From: Massilia agri
GTDB taxonomy: Bacteria > Pseudomonadota > Gammaproteobacteria > Burkholderiales > Burkholderiaceae_D
NCBI RefSeq assembly: GCF_024753255.1
Contig: NZ_JANUHA010000009.1
Location: 62,001-126,000, forward strand
Reading direction: 5' to 3'
DNA length: 64,000 nucleotides
Position numbers and translations under genes: made by a program. Positions 26,570-36,796 of this stretch are shown piece after piece (position 1 is the first letter of the stretch; each line of letters opens with the position of its first letter). The notes beneath the pieces were generated by a model. It saw only the letters and a program-made list of their open reading frames with translations, was not told the origin of the DNA and did not search any database.

Positions 26570-29188
26570 TTACGCGGCGGCCTTCGGGGCCGACGACTCG
26601 AGGAAGTCCTGCGCGAAGCGCTGCAGCACGCCGCCCGCTTCGTAGATCGCCACTTCCTCGGCGGTATCGAGACGGCAGGTCACCAGGACTTCGACCCGCT
26701 CCCCGTTCTTGCGATGGATGACCAGGGTCAGGTCGGTGCGCGGCGTACGCTCGCCGATCACGTCGAAGGTCTCGGTGCCGTCGATGCCCAGGGTCAGGCG
26801 GTTCATGCCCGGCTTGAACTCCAGCGGCAGCACGCCCATGCCGACCAGGTTGGTGCGGTGGATGCGCTCGAAGCCTTCGGCCACGATGGCTTCCACACCC
26901 GCCAGGCGCACGCCCTTGGCCGCCCAGTCGCGCGAGGAGCCCTGGCCGTAGTCGGCGCCGGCGATCACGATCAGGGGCTGCTTGCGCTCCATATAGGTCT
27001 CGATCGCTTCCCACATGCGGGTGACAAGGCCTTCCGGCTCGATGCGCGCCAGCGAGCCGGCTTTCACATTGCCCATCGCGTCGACCACCATCTCGTTCTT
27101 GAGCGTCGGGTTCGCAAAGGTCGCGCGCTGCGCGGTCAGGTGGTCGCCCCGGTGGGTCGCGTAGGAGTTGAAGTCCTCTTCCGGCAGGCCCATCTTCGCC
27201 AGGTATTCGCCGGCGGCGGAATCCGGCAGGATCGCATTCGACGGCGACAGGTGGTCGGTGGTGATGTTGTCGCCCAGGACCGCCAGCGGACGCATGCCGG
27301 CCAGGGTACGCTCGCCGGCCAGCGCGCCTTCCCAGTAGGGAGGACGGCGGATGTAGGTGCTCGTCGGACGCCAGTCGTACAGCGGGCTCACGCTGGCTCC
27401 GTCGTCGACCACGCGCGCGAACATCGGCGTATAGACCTTGCGGAACTGTTCCGGCTTGACGCTGCTCGCCACCACCGCATCGATTTCTTCGTCCGACGGC
27501 CACAGGTCGGCCAGGCGGATTTCCTTGCCGGAGGCGTCAAGGCCCAGCACGTCCTTCTCGATGTCGAAGCGGATGGTGCCGGCGATCGCATAGGCCACCA
27601 CCAGCGCGGGCGACGCCAGGAAGGCCTGCTTGGCATAGGGGTGGATGCGGCCGTCGAAGTTGCGGTTGCCCGACAGGACGGCCGTCGCGTACAGGTCGCG
27701 CTCGATGATCTCCTGCTGGATCGTCGGGTCGAGCGCGCCGCTCATGCCGTTGCAGGTGGTGCAGGCAAAGGCGACCACGCCGAAGCCCAGCTTTTCCAGT
27801 TCCGGCATCAGGCCGGCTTCTTCCAGGTACAGGGCGACAGCCTTCGATCCGGGCGCGAGCGAGCTCTTGACCCAGGGCTTGCGCAGCAGGCCAGCACGGT
27901 TCGCGTTACGCGCAATCAGGCCGGCCGCGATCATGTTGCGCGGGTTGTTGGTGTTGGTGCAGCTGGTGATGGCCGCGATGATGACGGCGCCGTCCGGCAT
28001 CAGGCCGGCTTCGTTTTCGACCTTGCCGGCAATGCCACGCTCCGCCAGTTCCGAGGTCGGCACGCGCTTGTGCGGGTTCGATGGGCCGGCGATATTGCGC
28101 ACGACGGTCGACAAGTCGAAGGACAGCACGCGCTCGTACTGGGCGGTCGCCAAGCTGTCCGCCCACAGGCCCGCTTCCTTGGCATAGGCCTCGACCAGCT
28201 GGACGGTCTCTTCCTCGCGGCCGGTCAGGCGCAGGTATTTGATGGTCTGCTCGTCGATGTAGAACATCGCGGCGGTGGCGCCGAATTCCGGGGCCATGTT
28301 CGAGATCGTGGCGCGGTCACCCAGGGTCAGGCTCGATGCGCCTTCGCCGTAGAACTCCAGATAGGCGGAGACGACCTTCGACTTGCGCAGGAACTCGGTC
28401 AGCGCCAGCACGATGTCGGTGGCGGTGATGCCGGGTTGCGGCTTGCCCGTCAGCTCGACGCCGACGATGTCCGGCAGGCGCATGTACGAGGCGCGGCCCA
28501 GCATGACGCTCTCGGCTTCCAGGCCGCCCACGCCGATCGCGATCACGCCCAGGGCGTCGACCATCGGGGTATGGGAGTCGGTGCCGACCAGGGTATCGGG
28601 GTAAGCGACGCCCTTCTCGCTCTGGATTACCGGCGACATGCGCTCGAGGTTGATCTGGTGCAGGATGCCGTTCCCCGGCGGGATTACGTCGACGTTCTGG
28701 AAGGCCTTCTTGGTCCACTCGATGAAGTGGAAGCGGTCTTCGTTGCGGCGATCCTCGATGGCGCGGTTCTTCTCGAACGCGTCCGGGTCGAAGCCGCCGC
28801 ACTCGACGGCCAGCGAGTGGTCGACCACCAGCTGGGTCGGGACCACCGGATTGACCAGCGCCGGGTCGCCGCCCTGTGCGGCGATGGCGTCGCGCAGGCC
28901 GGCCAGGTCGACCAGGGCGGTCTGGCCCAGGATGTCGTGGCAGACCACGCGCGCCGGGAACCAGGGGAAGTCCAGCTCGCGCTTGCGTTCGATGATCTGC
29001 TTGAGCGCATCGGTCATGCTGGCCGGGTCGCAGCGGCGGACCAGGTTCTCGGCCAGCACGCGCGAGGTATAGGGCAGCGTGTCATAGGCGCCCGGCTGGA
29101 TGGCCTCGACCGCGGCGCGCGTGTCGAAGTAGTCCAGCGAAGTGCCGGGGAGGGGTTTGCGGTGATTGGTGTTCATGGCGATACTCAT
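26570..29188 (-). CDS. acnD: 2-methylcitrate dehydratase AcnD (aconitase-like, Fe/S)
   Basis: Dehydrates 2-methylcitrate in propionate breakdown, replacing PrpD. The 872-residue protein is an aconitase-family enzyme: cluster cysteines are in SCTNTNNPRNM (near 407) and CTTCNGMSGALDP (near 474-477), with the swivel domain GADYGQGSSRDWAAKGVRL towards the end. The prpF gene downstream identifies it as AcnD rather than AcnA. Two starts are possible, ATG 29188 and ATG 29176, neither with a strong ribosome site. The final residues are Ala/Lys-rich. Third gene of the prp operon. Confidence 0.93.
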   Translation of the reverse strand: MSIAMNTNHRKPLPGTSLDYFDTRAAVEAIQPGAYDTLPYTSRVLAENLVRRCDPASMTDALKQIIERKRELDFPWFPARVVCHDILGQTALVDLAGLRDAIAAQGGDPALVNPVVPTQLVVDHSLAVECGGFDPDAFEKNRAIEDRRNEDRFHFIEWTKKAFQNVDVIPPGNGILHQINLERMSPVIQSEKGVAYPDTLVGTDSHTPMVDALGVIAIGVGGLEAESVMLGRASYMRLPDIVGVELTGKPQPGITATDIVLALTEFLRKSKVVSAYLEFYGEGASSLTLGDRATISNMAPEFGATAAMFYIDEQTIKYLRLTGREEETVQLVEAYAKEAGLWADSLATAQYERVLSFDLSTVVRNIAGPSNPHKRVPTSELAERGIAGKVENEAGLMPDGAVIIAAITSCTNTNNPRNMIAAGLIARNANRAGLLRKPWVKSSLAPGSKAVALYLEEAGLMPELEKLGFGVVAFACTTCNGMSGALDPTIQQEIIERDLYATAVLSGNRNFDGRIHPYAKQAFLASPALVVAYAIAGTIRFDIEKDVLGLDASGKEIRLADLWPSDEEIDAVVASSVKPEQFRKVYTPMFARVVDDGASVSPLYDWRPTSTYIRRPPYWEGALAGERTLAGMRPLAVLGDNITTDHLSPSNAILPDSAAGEYLAKMGLPEEDFNSYATHRGDHLTAQRATFANPTLKNEMVVDAMGNVKAGSLARIEPEGLVTRMWEAIETYMERKQPLIVIAGADYGQGSSRDWAAKGVRLAGVEAIVAEGFERIHRTNLVGMGVLPLEFKPGMNRLTLGIDGTETFDVIGERTPRTDLTLVIHRKNGERVEVLVTCRLDTAEEVAIYEAGGVLQRFAQDFLESSAPKAAA

Positions 29189-29239
29189 GTGATTGGCCGG
29201 CGCGGGATCGCATCCCGGCCGGCCCTATCCTGTCGAAGC

Positions 29240-30400
29240 TTACTTGCGATCGGCGATCGGCACGAACTGCAGGTCTTCCGGACCCACGTAGTTCGCGCTC
29301 GGGCGGATGATCTTGTTGTCGATGCGCTGCTCGATGATGTGCGCGGCCCAGCCCGAGGTGCGCGAGATCACGAACAGCGGGGTGAACATGGCGGTCGGCA
29401 CGCCCATCATGTGGTACGAGACAGCCGAGAACCAGTCCAGGTTCGGGAACATCTTCTTGACTTCCCACATCACCGATTCCAGGCGTTCGGCGATGTCGAA
29501 CATCTTCATCGAGCCCGCTTCCTGCGACAGCGAACGCGCCACTTCCTTGATCACCACGTTGCGCGGGTCGCTGATGGTGTAGACCGGGTGGCCGAAGCCG
29601 ATCACGACTTCCTTGTTGGCCACGCGGTTGCGGATGTCGGCTTCGGCTTCGTCGGCATTCTCGTAGCGCTTCTGGATGTCGAGCGCCACTTCGTTGGCGC
29701 CGCCGTGCTTCGGACCGCGCAGCGCGCCAATCGCGCCGGTGACGGCCGAGTGGAGGTCGGAACCGGTGCCGGCGATCACGCGGGAGGTGAAGGTCGAGGC
29801 ATTGAACTCGTGTTCCGCGTACAGGATCAGCGAGGTGTGCATCGCGCGCACCCAGGATTCGCGCGGCTTTTCGCCGTGCAGCAGGTGCAGGAAGTGGCCG
29901 CCGATCGAATCGTCGTCGGTTTCGACCTCGATGCGCTTGCCGTTATGGCTGAAGTGGTACCAGTACAGCAGCATCGAGCCGAAGGAGGCCATCAGGCGGT
30001 CGGCGATGTCGCGCGCGCCGGCCAGGTTGTGGTCGTCCTTCTCCGGCAGCACGCAGCCGAGCACCGACACGCCGGTGCGCATCACGTCCATCGGGTGGGC
30101 GCCGGCCGGCAGCGCTTCCAGCGCGCTTTTCACGGCCTGCGGCAGGCCGCGCAGCGATTTCAGCTTGGCTTTATAACCCTTCAGTTCGGCCACGGTGGGC
30201 AGCTTGCCGTGCACCAGCAGGTAGGCGATTTCCTCGAATTCGCAGGTGGTCGCCACGTCCAGGATGTCGTAGCCGCGGTAGTGCAGGTCATTGCCCGATT
30301 TGCCCACCGAACAGAGGGCGGTATTGCCGGCGGCGACGCCGGACAGGGCCACCGATTTCTTCGGCTTGAAGGCGGGGGTTTCGATGTTCTGGGTGCTCAT
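29240..30400 (-). CDS. prpC: 2-methylcitrate synthase PrpC
   Basis: Condenses propionyl-CoA with oxaloacetate to 2-methylcitrate. The 386-residue protein is of the citrate synthase fold with the catalytic landmarks RGYDILDVA (near 45), [14 protein letters not shown] (near 232-245), [13 protein letters not shown] (near 270) and the final R-rich segment. The N-terminus [20 protein letters not shown] is characteristic of PrpC rather than GltA. AGGAG precedes the ATG. It sits between prpB and acnD, with 12 bases from prpB. Confidence 0.95.
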   Translation of the reverse strand: MSTQNIETPAFKPKKSVALSGVAAGNTALCSVGKSGNDLHYRGYDILDVATTCEFEEIAYLLVHGKLPTVAELKGYKAKLKSLRGLPQAVKSALEALPAGAHPMDVMRTGVSVLGCVLPEKDDHNLAGARDIADRLMASFGSMLLYWYHFSHNGKRIEVETDDDSIGGHFLHLLHGEKPRESWVRAMHTSLILYAEHEFNASTFTSRVIAGTGSDLHSAVTGAIGALRGPKHGGANEVALDIQKRYENADEAEADIRNRVANKEVVIGFGHPVYTISDPRNVVIKEVARSLSQEAGSMKMFDIAERLESVMWEVKKMFPNLDWFSAVSYHMMGVPTAMFTPLFVISRTSGWAAHIIEQRIDNKIIRPSANYVGPEDLQFVPIADRK

Positions 30401-30412
30401 GTGCGTGGCTCC

Positions 30413-31303
30413 TTATTTGGTTTTCTTCTGGGCGAACAGCGCGTCGAGCTTCTGTTCGTAGCTGTGGTAGTCGATGCGGTCGTACAGTTCGGCGCGGGTC
30501 TGCATCGTGTCCAGCACGTTCTTCTGGGTGCCGTCGCGGCGGATCGCGTTGTACACGTTCTCGGCCGCCTTGTTCATGGCGCGGAAGGCCGACAGCGGAT
30601 ACAGGGCGATGCTCACGTTCGCGCTCTTCAGTTCGTCCAGGGTGAACAGCGGGGTCGAGCCGAACTCGGTGATATTGGCCAGCACCGGCACCTTCACGGC
30701 GTCGGCAAACTGTTTATACATCTCCAGGCTCGTCATGGCTTCGGGGAAGATCATGTCGGCGCCGGCTTCCACGCAGGCGACAGCGCGCTCGATCGCGGCG
30801 TCCAGGCCTTCCACCGCCAGCGCGTCGGTGCGCGCCATGATCACGAAGTCTTCGTCCGTGCGCGCGTCGGCGGCGGCCTTCACACGGTCGACCATCTCGT
30901 CCTTGGCGACGATTTCCTTGCCCGGACGGTGGCCGCAGCGCTTGGCGCCGACCTGGTCTTCGATATGGCAGGCGGCGGCGCCGGCCTTGATCAGGGAGCG
31001 CACGGTGCGCGCCACGTTGAAGGCGGAGGCGCCGAAACCGGTGTCGATGTCGACCAGCAGCGGCAGGTCGCACACGTCGGTGATGCGGCGCACGTCGATC
31101 AGCACGTCTTCCAGGCCGGAGATGCCCAGGTCGGGCAGGCCCAGCGAACCGGCGGCGACACCGCCGCCCGACAGGTAGATGGCGCGGTAGCCGGCGCGCT
31201 TGGCCAGCAGCGCGTGATTCGCGTTGATGGCGCCGATGACCTGTAGCGGGGATTCTTCCTGGACGGCCTTGCGGAAGGCGGCGCCGGCGGATTGGTAAGT
31301 CAT
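30413..31303 (-). CDS. prpB: 2-methylisocitrate lyase PrpB
   Basis: Splits 2-methylisocitrate to pyruvate and succinate, the last step of the methylcitrate cycle. The 296-residue protein is an isocitrate-lyase superfamily member: the active-site signature KRCGHRPGK with its cysteine (near residue 124) and VDIDTGFG with metal-binding Asp residues (near 88) are present. ATG 31303 with AAAGG upstream gives [11 protein letters not shown], the usual PrpB start; a longer frame runs back through the promoter region and is rejected. First gene of the prp operon, behind a sigma-54 promoter. Confidence 0.95.
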   Translation of the reverse strand: MTYQSAGAAFRKAVQEESPLQVIGAINANHALLAKRAGYRAIYLSGGGVAAGSLGLPDLGISGLEDVLIDVRRITDVCDLPLLVDIDTGFGASAFNVARTVRSLIKAGAAACHIEDQVGAKRCGHRPGKEIVAKDEMVDRVKAAADARTDEDFVIMARTDALAVEGLDAAIERAVACVEAGADMIFPEAMTSLEMYKQFADAVKVPVLANITEFGSTPLFTLDELKSANVSIALYPLSAFRAMNKAAENVYNAIRRDGTQKNVLDTMQTRAELYDRIDYHSYEQKLDALFAQKKTK

Positions 31304-31346
31304 ACTGAACCTTTCAATGAAGCGTTGCTCGAATACGCTTGGGTAA

Positions 31347-31362
31347 TGCAAGCGCCGTGCCA
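31347..31362 (-). promoter_or_regulatory. Sigma-54 promoter of prpB (-24/-12)
   Basis: On the minus strand the sequence reads TGGCACG GCGC TTGCA, an exact match to the RpoN consensus TGGCACG-N4-TTGCW. It ends 43 bases before the prpB ATG. prp operons controlled by PrpR, a sigma-54 activator encoded at 33653, are expected to have such a promoter. Confidence 0.9.
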
Positions 31363-31415
31363 GTGCTGTTCCACACGAAAAATCAATAACTTGGGGTGAA
31401 ATTGCCACGCATCGA

Positions 31416-31430
31416 TGTTTCAATGAAACA
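31416..31430. promoter_or_regulatory. Candidate PrpR upstream activating site
   Basis: TGTTTCA-A-TGAAACA is a perfect 7-1-7 palindrome 54 bases upstream of the -24 element. A further half-site TGAAACAT lies at 31448-31455, and a weaker TGAAAT at 31397-31402. Clustered palindromic half-sites at this distance are what a sigma-54 enhancer protein needs. Confidence 0.65.
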
Positions 31431-31468
31431 CACCGCGAAACGCAGAGTGAAACATTGTAGCAACAAAA

Positions 31469-31490
31469 AAACCCCGCCGCAGCGGGGTTT
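31469..31490 (-). terminator. Terminator after actP
   Basis: AACCCCGC / GCGGGGTT stem with a short loop, 17 bases past the actP stop; the minus-strand reading continues into TTTTTTG. It separates the actP unit from the prp promoter region. Confidence 0.85.
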
Positions 31491-31507
31491 CGGCTGAAAC
31501 GGAATGC

Positions 31508-33163
31508 TCAGTGTGCCGATGCTGCGGCGGCGCCGATGCCGGTTTCCGAACGCACTTCCTGTGCTTCGAAGCCGGCCTTGTCGATCGCGGCGCGCGGGCT
31601 CTTGTCGGTGACCGAGAAGAACCAGATGCCGATGAAGCCCACCGCCATCGAGAAGATCGCCGGCGAGGTGTAGGGGAAGATCGGCGCGGCGTTGCCGAGC
31701 ACGTCGACCCATACCGACTTCGACACCAGGGTCAGGATGACCGCGGTGGCCAGGCCCAGGAAGCCGCCCACGGTGGCGCCGCGGGTGGTGCACTTGCTCC
31801 ACAGGACAGACATGAACAGCACCGGGAAGTTGGCCGAGGCCGCGATCGCAAAGGCCAGCGACACCATGAAGGCGACGTTCTGCTTCTCGAACGCGATCCC
31901 CAGCAGCACGGCGATGACGCCGAGCGCGATGGTGGTGATCTTCGAGACCTTCAGTTCGTCGACGCTGCTCGCCTTGCCCTTCTTGAACACGGTGGCGTAC
32001 AGGTCGTGCGAGACCGCCGAGGCGCCCGACAGGGTCAGGCCGGCCACCACCGCCAGGATGGTGGCGAAGGCCACTGCCGAGATGAAGCCCAGGAAGATGT
32101 CGCCGCCCACGGCCTTGGCCAGGTGGACCGCCGCCATGTTGTTGCCGCCCAGGAGCTTGCCGGCCGCATCCTTGAAGTCCGGATTGGTCCCGACCAGGAC
32201 GATGGCGCCGAAACCGATGATGAAGATCAGCAGGTAGAAATAACCGATCCAGGTGGTGGCCCACAGCACCGATTTGCGTGCTTCCTTCGCGCTCGGGACC
32301 GTGAAGAAGCGCATCAGGATGTGCGGCAGGCCGGCGGTGCCGAACATCAGCGCCATGCCGAAGGAGATCGCCGAGATCGGGTCTTTCAGGAAGGTGCCCG
32401 GACCCATGATCGAGTCGCCCTTGGCGTGCACCTCGGTCGCGGTGGCGAACAGCTGTTCGGGGCTGAAGTTGTACTGCGCCAGCACCGAGAAGGCCATGAA
32501 GGAGGCACCCGCCAGCAGCATGACGGCCTTGATGATCTGCACCCAGGTGGTCGCGGTCATGCCGCCGAACAGCACGTAGACCATCATCAGGATGCCGACG
32601 ATGACGACGGCGATCCAGTATTCGAGGCCGAACAGCAGCTTGATCAGCTGGCCGGCGCCGACCATCTGCGCGATCAGGTAGAAGGCCACCACCACCAGGG
32701 TGCCCGAGGCCGCGAACACGCGGATCGGCTTCTGGTGGAAGCGGTAGGCGGCGACGTCGGCGAAGGTGTAGCGGCCCAGGTTGCGCAGGCGCTCGGCCAT
32801 CAGGAAGGTGATGACGGGCCAGCCGACCAGGAAACCGATCGCGTAGATCAGGCCGTCGAAGCCGTCCAGGAAGACGGCCGCCGAAATGCCCAGGAAGGAG
32901 GCGGCGGACATGAAGTCGCCCGCGATCGCGAGACCGTTCTGGAAGCCGGTGATGCCGCCGCCGGCGGTGTAGAAGTCGGAGGCCGAACGGGTCTTGGCCG
33001 CGGCCCACTTGGTGATGAACAGGGTCAGGACGACGAAGATCGCGAACATGCTGATCGCGGTCCAGTTGGTGGCCTGCTGGGTGGCCTGGCCGAGGTCCGG
33101 CGCGGCGAGCGCGGCGGCGCTCGACAGCAGCAAGCCGGGTGCGAGGAGGTGGCGGGCGTTCAT
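31508..33163 (-). CDS. actP: Acetate-type cation symporter ActP (SSS family)
   Basis: Sodium:solute symporter taking up small carboxylates such as acetate. The 551-residue protein has a cleavable N-terminal hydrophobic segment followed by about thirteen membrane helices. The SSS landmarks are present, for example [40 protein letters not shown] and [19 protein letters not shown]. Its ATG overlaps the stop of the DUF485 gene (ATGA), the normal yjcH-actP pairing. Its place between prpB and prpR suggests that propionate may be a substrate; that is inference. Confidence 0.92.
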   Translation of the reverse strand: MNARHLLAPGLLLSSAAALAAPDLGQATQQATNWTAISMFAIFVVLTLFITKWAAAKTRSASDFYTAGGGITGFQNGLAIAGDFMSAASFLGISAAVFLDGFDGLIYAIGFLVGWPVITFLMAERLRNLGRYTFADVAAYRFHQKPIRVFAASGTLVVVAFYLIAQMVGAGQLIKLLFGLEYWIAVVIVGILMMVYVLFGGMTATTWVQIIKAVMLLAGASFMAFSVLAQYNFSPEQLFATATEVHAKGDSIMGPGTFLKDPISAISFGMALMFGTAGLPHILMRFFTVPSAKEARKSVLWATTWIGYFYLLIFIIGFGAIVLVGTNPDFKDAAGKLLGGNNMAAVHLAKAVGGDIFLGFISAVAFATILAVVAGLTLSGASAVSHDLYATVFKKGKASSVDELKVSKITTIALGVIAVLLGIAFEKQNVAFMVSLAFAIAASANFPVLFMSVLWSKCTTRGATVGGFLGLATAVILTLVSKSVWVDVLGNAAPIFPYTSPAIFSMAVGFIGIWFFSVTDKSPRAAIDKAGFEAQEVRSETGIGAAAASAH

Positions 33164-33486
33164 GCGGCCACCTTCGTCTTCGCGAGTGCGCGGGCCTTGA
33201 TGGCCTCGGTCAGCTCGTCGTATTCGCTGTTGGCGCGGCGCACGTAGATGGCGGTGACCACGATCGTGAACAGGATCACGAAGATGCCCGCGGGGATGGC
33301 CCAGGTCATGACGCCCGAGCCGATGCGGGCGCCCATGAGTTCCTTGTCGAAGGCGCAGAGAAGCGTGAAGCCGTAATACACGACCATCATGCTCCAGGTG
33401 AGAATCCAGCCGAAGCGCGAACGCTTGGCGACCAGCTTGCGGTAATCGGGGTCGGACTTGACCCGCTGTACGACGTCTTGTTCCAC
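33160..33486 (-). CDS. yjcH: DUF485 membrane protein (YjcH-like)
   Basis: A 108-residue inner-membrane protein with two hydrophobic helices ([16 protein letters not shown] and [25 protein letters not shown]) and the DUF485 pattern [16 protein letters not shown] near the start. It is the usual partner of ActP and is translationally coupled to it. The start is GTG 33486 with AGGAGA six bases upstream. It is divergent from prpR. The exact role of YjcH is unknown. Confidence 0.9.
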   Translation of the reverse strand: MEQDVVQRVKSDPDYRKLVAKRSRFGWILTWSMMVVYYGFTLLCAFDKELMGARIGSGVMTWAIPAGIFVILFTIVVTAIYVRRANSEYDELTEAIKARALAKTKVAA

Positions 33487-33652
33487 TTGTGTCTCCTGAT
33501 ATTTATGATGCCTTTTGCTGCAGGCTGAGACCCATGCTACGGGCCTGCCCTTACCTCAGTCTTACGCCCTTCTTACGTGAAACTGACAGGCCGAAGTGTC
33601 AATATGCGGCTCAACATGGAAGGCCATACCCGGATCGGCTACACTTGCCGCC

Positions 33653-35275
33653 ATGCCCTACTCCACCAGCAGTCCGCAAGGCGGCGCACACGACGGCGGC
33701 GACAAACCGGTCATCTGGACCGTGTCGGTATCGCGCCTGTCCGACCTGTTCCGCGACATCACGCTCGAATACGACCACCTGGCCGCGATCGAGCCGCTGC
33801 AGCTCGGTTTCGAGGAAGCGGCGCGCGTGCTGCGCGAGCGCCTCGCCCATGAACCTTGCGACGTGGTGATCGCGGCCGGCTCCAACGCGGCCTATCTGCG
33901 CGGCCGCATCCCGGTGCCGGTGGTGGTGGCCAAGGCCAGCGGCTTCGACGTCATGCAGGCCCTGGCGCGGGCGCGCCGCGTGTCGCCGCGCATCGGCGTG
34001 ATCACCTACCAGGAACCCTTGCGCGAACTGGCCGACTTCGCCAGCACCTTCGGCATCGACATCGCCCAGCGCAGCTACGCCACCAAGGAAGACGCGCGCG
34101 CCGGCATCAACGAAATGAAAGCGGCGGGCATCGAGGTTATCGTCGGTGCGGGTTTGATTACCGACCTGGCCGAGGAGGCCGGCCTGACCGGGGTCTTCCT
34201 GTACTCGGCGGCCTCGATCCGCCAGGCCTTCGACGACGCGCTCGAGATGGCGCGCCTGACGCGGCTGGAAGCCAAGCGCGGGCGCCAGGTACGCAACGAC
34301 GACACCCGCCGCGCGCGCCGCGGCCTGCACGACCTGCGCGGCGAGTCCGCCGCGATGGAGCGGCTGCGCCAGACGGTGCTGCTGTACGCGCGCTCGCCGG
34401 CCACGGTCCTGATCCAGGGCGAAACCGGCAGCGGCAAGGAACTGGTGGCCCAGGCCATCCACCGCGAAGGCCTGCGGCGCGCCGCCAACCGGCCTTTCGT
34501 GGCGGTGAACTGCGGCGCGATCGCGGAATCGCTGCTGGAATCGGAACTGTTCGGCCACGAGGAAGGCGCCTTCACCGGCGCGCGCCGCGGCGGCCATGCG
34601 GGCCTGTTCGAGGCGGCCGACGGCGGCACCCTGTTCCTGGACGAGATCGGCGAGATGCCGCTCGGCCTGCAGACGCGCCTGCTGCGGGTGCTGGAGGAGC
34701 GCGAGGTGATGCGGGTGGGCGGCACGCGGCCGGTGCCGATCTCGGTGCGCGTGATCAGCGCCACCCACTGCGACCTCGAAGCGCGGGTGCGCGAGGGGCG
34801 CTTCCGCGCCGACCTGTTCTATCGTCTTGCCGTTCTGCGCCTGGCTCTGCCGCCGCTGCGCGCGCGCAGGGAGGACATCGTGCCGCTCGCCGAATGGTCG
34901 CTCAAGCATGCGCTGGCGGCCGTCGACGCCAAGCCGCATCCGAACCTGCATGCGGAGATCCGGGCCTGCACGCCGCTGTTGGAAGCCTACGACTGGCCAG
35001 GCAATGTGCGCGAGCTGCGCAACCTGATGGAACGCCTGGCCCTGTTCCTGGCCGGCGAACCGCTGCAGGCGCTGACGCCAAGTTTCCTATTATCGATTGC
35101 CCCAGAGCTAGGTGCCGGCAAGGACGGCCCTGCCATCCCCCTGGCAGACCCGGCCCGGGAAAACCTGGCCGAGGTGCTGGCGCGCTTCGGCGGCCAGCGC
35201 GACGCCGCCGCCCGCCACCTGGGCATCAGCCGCACGACACTGTGGCGTCGCTTGAAATCGGAAAACCTATCCTGA
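33653..35275 (+). CDS. prpR: Propionate catabolism activator PrpR (sigma-54 dependent)
   Basis: Enhancer-binding protein that activates the prp operon with sigma-54; in characterised systems 2-methylcitrate is the coactivator. The 540-residue protein has a PrpR N-terminal sensor domain (about residues 20-195). The AAA+ domain has Walker [16 protein letters not shown] (near 256), the sigma-54 contact loop GAFTGAR (near 304) and Walker [14 protein letters not shown] Fis-type helix-turn-helix closes the protein ([20 protein letters not shown]). ATG 33653 gives an N-terminus just ahead of the sensor domain. It is divergent from yjcH-actP, with its likely target promoter at 31347. Confidence 0.94.
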   Translation: MPYSTSSPQGGAHDGGDKPVIWTVSVSRLSDLFRDITLEYDHLAAIEPLQLGFEEAARVLRERLAHEPCDVVIAAGSNAAYLRGRIPVPVVVAKASGFDVMQALARARRVSPRIGVITYQEPLRELADFASTFGIDIAQRSYATKEDARAGINEMKAAGIEVIVGAGLITDLAEEAGLTGVFLYSAASIRQAFDDALEMARLTRLEAKRGRQVRNDDTRRARRGLHDLRGESAAMERLRQTVLLYARSPATVLIQGETGSGKELVAQAIHREGLRRAANRPFVAVNCGAIAESLLESELFGHEEGAFTGARRGGHAGLFEAADGGTLFLDEIGEMPLGLQTRLLRVLEEREVMRVGGTRPVPISVRVISATHCDLEARVREGRFRADLFYRLAVLRLALPPLRARREDIVPLAEWSLKHALAAVDAKPHPNLHAEIRACTPLLEAYDWPGNVRELRNLMERLALFLAGEPLQALTPSFLLSIAPELGAGKDGPAIPLADPARENLAEVLARFGGQRDAAARHLGISRTTLWRRLKSENLS

Positions 35276-35416
35276 TCAACACTACGGCCGCAAAGCGCCG
35301 TATCATGACATTTTTGTATTGTGTACGGCACGGCGCCGACCGGCGCCCTCTCTTCGTCCAGCACCGCCCATGAAGCGGCGCGCAGCCCGGGCAGCGCCCG
35401 GCCTTCCGGAGGCACT

Positions 35417-36796
35417 ATGCAACATGCGTCGCAAGCTGCACTGTTTTCCCTGATCGGCGACACCCCGCTGATCGAAGTGACCCGCATCGATACCGGCCCC
35501 TGCCAGCTGTTCCTGAAGCTCGAATCGCAAAATCCCGGCGGCTCGATCAAGGACCGCATCGGCCGCGCCATGATCGAACAGGCCGAGCACGACGGCCACT
35601 TGCAGCCCGGCGGCACCGTGGTCGAGGCCACCGCCGGCAACACCGGCCTGGGGCTGGCCTTGGTGGCGCGCATCAAGGGCTACCGCGTGGTGCTGGTGGT
35701 GCCAGACAAAATGGCGGCCGAGAAGATCCTGCACCTCAAGGCCCTCGGCGCCGAAATCCACCTGACCCGCTCCGACGTCGGCAAGGGCCACCCCGAGTAT
35801 TACCAGGACTACGCCGCGCGCCTGGCAAAAGAGATTCCCGGCGCCTGGTTCGCCGACCAGTTCAACAACCCGGCCAACCCGCGCGCCCACGAGACCACCA
35901 CCGGGCCCGAGATCTGGGACCAGTGCAACCACAAGCTCGACGCCATCGTGGTCGGCGTCGGTTCTTCCGGCACCCTCACCGGCCTGTCGCGCTACTTCAG
36001 GAAGACCCAGCCGAACCTCGAATTCGTGCTGGCCGACCCGCAGGGCTCGATCCTGGCCGACTACGTCAACACCGGCGTGCTGCGCACCGATGCGGGCTCC
36101 TGGGCGGTCGAGGGCATCGGCGAAGACTTCATTCCCGGCATCGCCGACCTGTCGCGCGTGAAGAAAGCCTACACCATTCCCGACGAGGAAAGCTTCGGCA
36201 CCGCGCGCCTGCTGCTGCAGCAGGAAGGCATCCTGGCCGGCTCCTCCACCGGCACCCTGCTGGCGGCCGCCCTGCGCTACTGCCGCGAACAGACCCGCCC
36301 CAAGCGCGTCGTCACGTTTGTCTGCGACACCGGCACCCGCTACCTCACCAAGGTTTACAGCGACGGCTGGATGGTCGACCAGGGCCTGATCGAGCGTCCC
36401 AAGCTGGGCGACCTGCGCGACCTGATCGGCCGCCGCTACGACGCCGGCGAAGTGGTCACCGTCTCGCCCACCGACACCCTGCTCACCGCTTTCAACCGCA
36501 TGCGCACCAGCGACCTGCAGCAGCTGCCCGTGATCGACGGCGAGGGGCGCCTGGCCGGCCTGATCGACGAATCGGACCTGCTGCTGCACGTGAGCGCCGA
36601 ACCCAAGCACTTCAGCGCCCCGGTCTCCACCACCATGACATCCTCGCTGCAGACCCTGCAGCCCACAAGCAGCATGGGCCACCTGCGCGAAATCCTCGAC
36701 CGTGGCCTGACCGCCGTGATCCATGACGGCGAACGCTTCTACGGCCTGATCACCCGCTACGACCTGCTGAACCACCTGAGAAGGACGCTTTCATGA
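35417..36796 (+). CDS. cbs: Cystathionine beta-synthase with CBS-pair domain
   Basis: PLP enzyme joining homocysteine and serine to cystathionine (or handling O-acetylserine/sulfide). The 459-residue protein has the PLP lysine in NPGGSIKDRIGRAMI (near residue 45), the substrate loop EATAGNTGLGLA and the phosphate-binding GVGSSGTLTGLS. Two CBS domains follow near residues 340-455 (VVTVSPTDTLLTAFNRM; TSSLQTLQPTSSMGHLREIL). The CBS pair separates it from CysK/CysM. CCGGAGG precedes ATG 35417. It overlaps the next gene by four bases, forming a transsulfuration operon. Confidence 0.9.
   Translation: MQHASQAALFSLIGDTPLIEVTRIDTGPCQLFLKLESQNPGGSIKDRIGRAMIEQAEHDGHLQPGGTVVEATAGNTGLGLALVARIKGYRVVLVVPDKMAAEKILHLKALGAEIHLTRSDVGKGHPEYYQDYAARLAKEIPGAWFADQFNNPANPRAHETTTGPEIWDQCNHKLDAIVVGVGSSGTLTGLSRYFRKTQPNLEFVLADPQGSILADYVNTGVLRTDAGSWAVEGIGEDFIPGIADLSRVKKAYTIPDEESFGTARLLLQQEGILAGSSTGTLLAAALRYCREQTRPKRVVTFVCDTGTRYLTKVYSDGWMVDQGLIERPKLGDLRDLIGRRYDAGEVVTVSPTDTLLTAFNRMRTSDLQQLPVIDGEGRLAGLIDESDLLLHVSAEPKHFSAPVSTTMTSSLQTLQPTSSMGHLREILDRGLTAVIHDGERFYGLITRYDLLNHLRRTLS

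Noticed and set aside
26564..31246. Very long open frame antisense to prpF-acnD-prpC-prpB (about 1560 codons)
   Set aside because: High-GC coding DNA with strong third-base bias leaves the opposite strand open; its translation is low-complexity (Arg, His, Gln, Gly-rich) and the sense genes are clear.
31304..31423. Longer N-terminus for PrpB from ATG 31423
   Set aside because: It would place the sigma-54 promoter and part of the upstream site inside the gene; ATG 31303 has a good ribosome site and a standard start.
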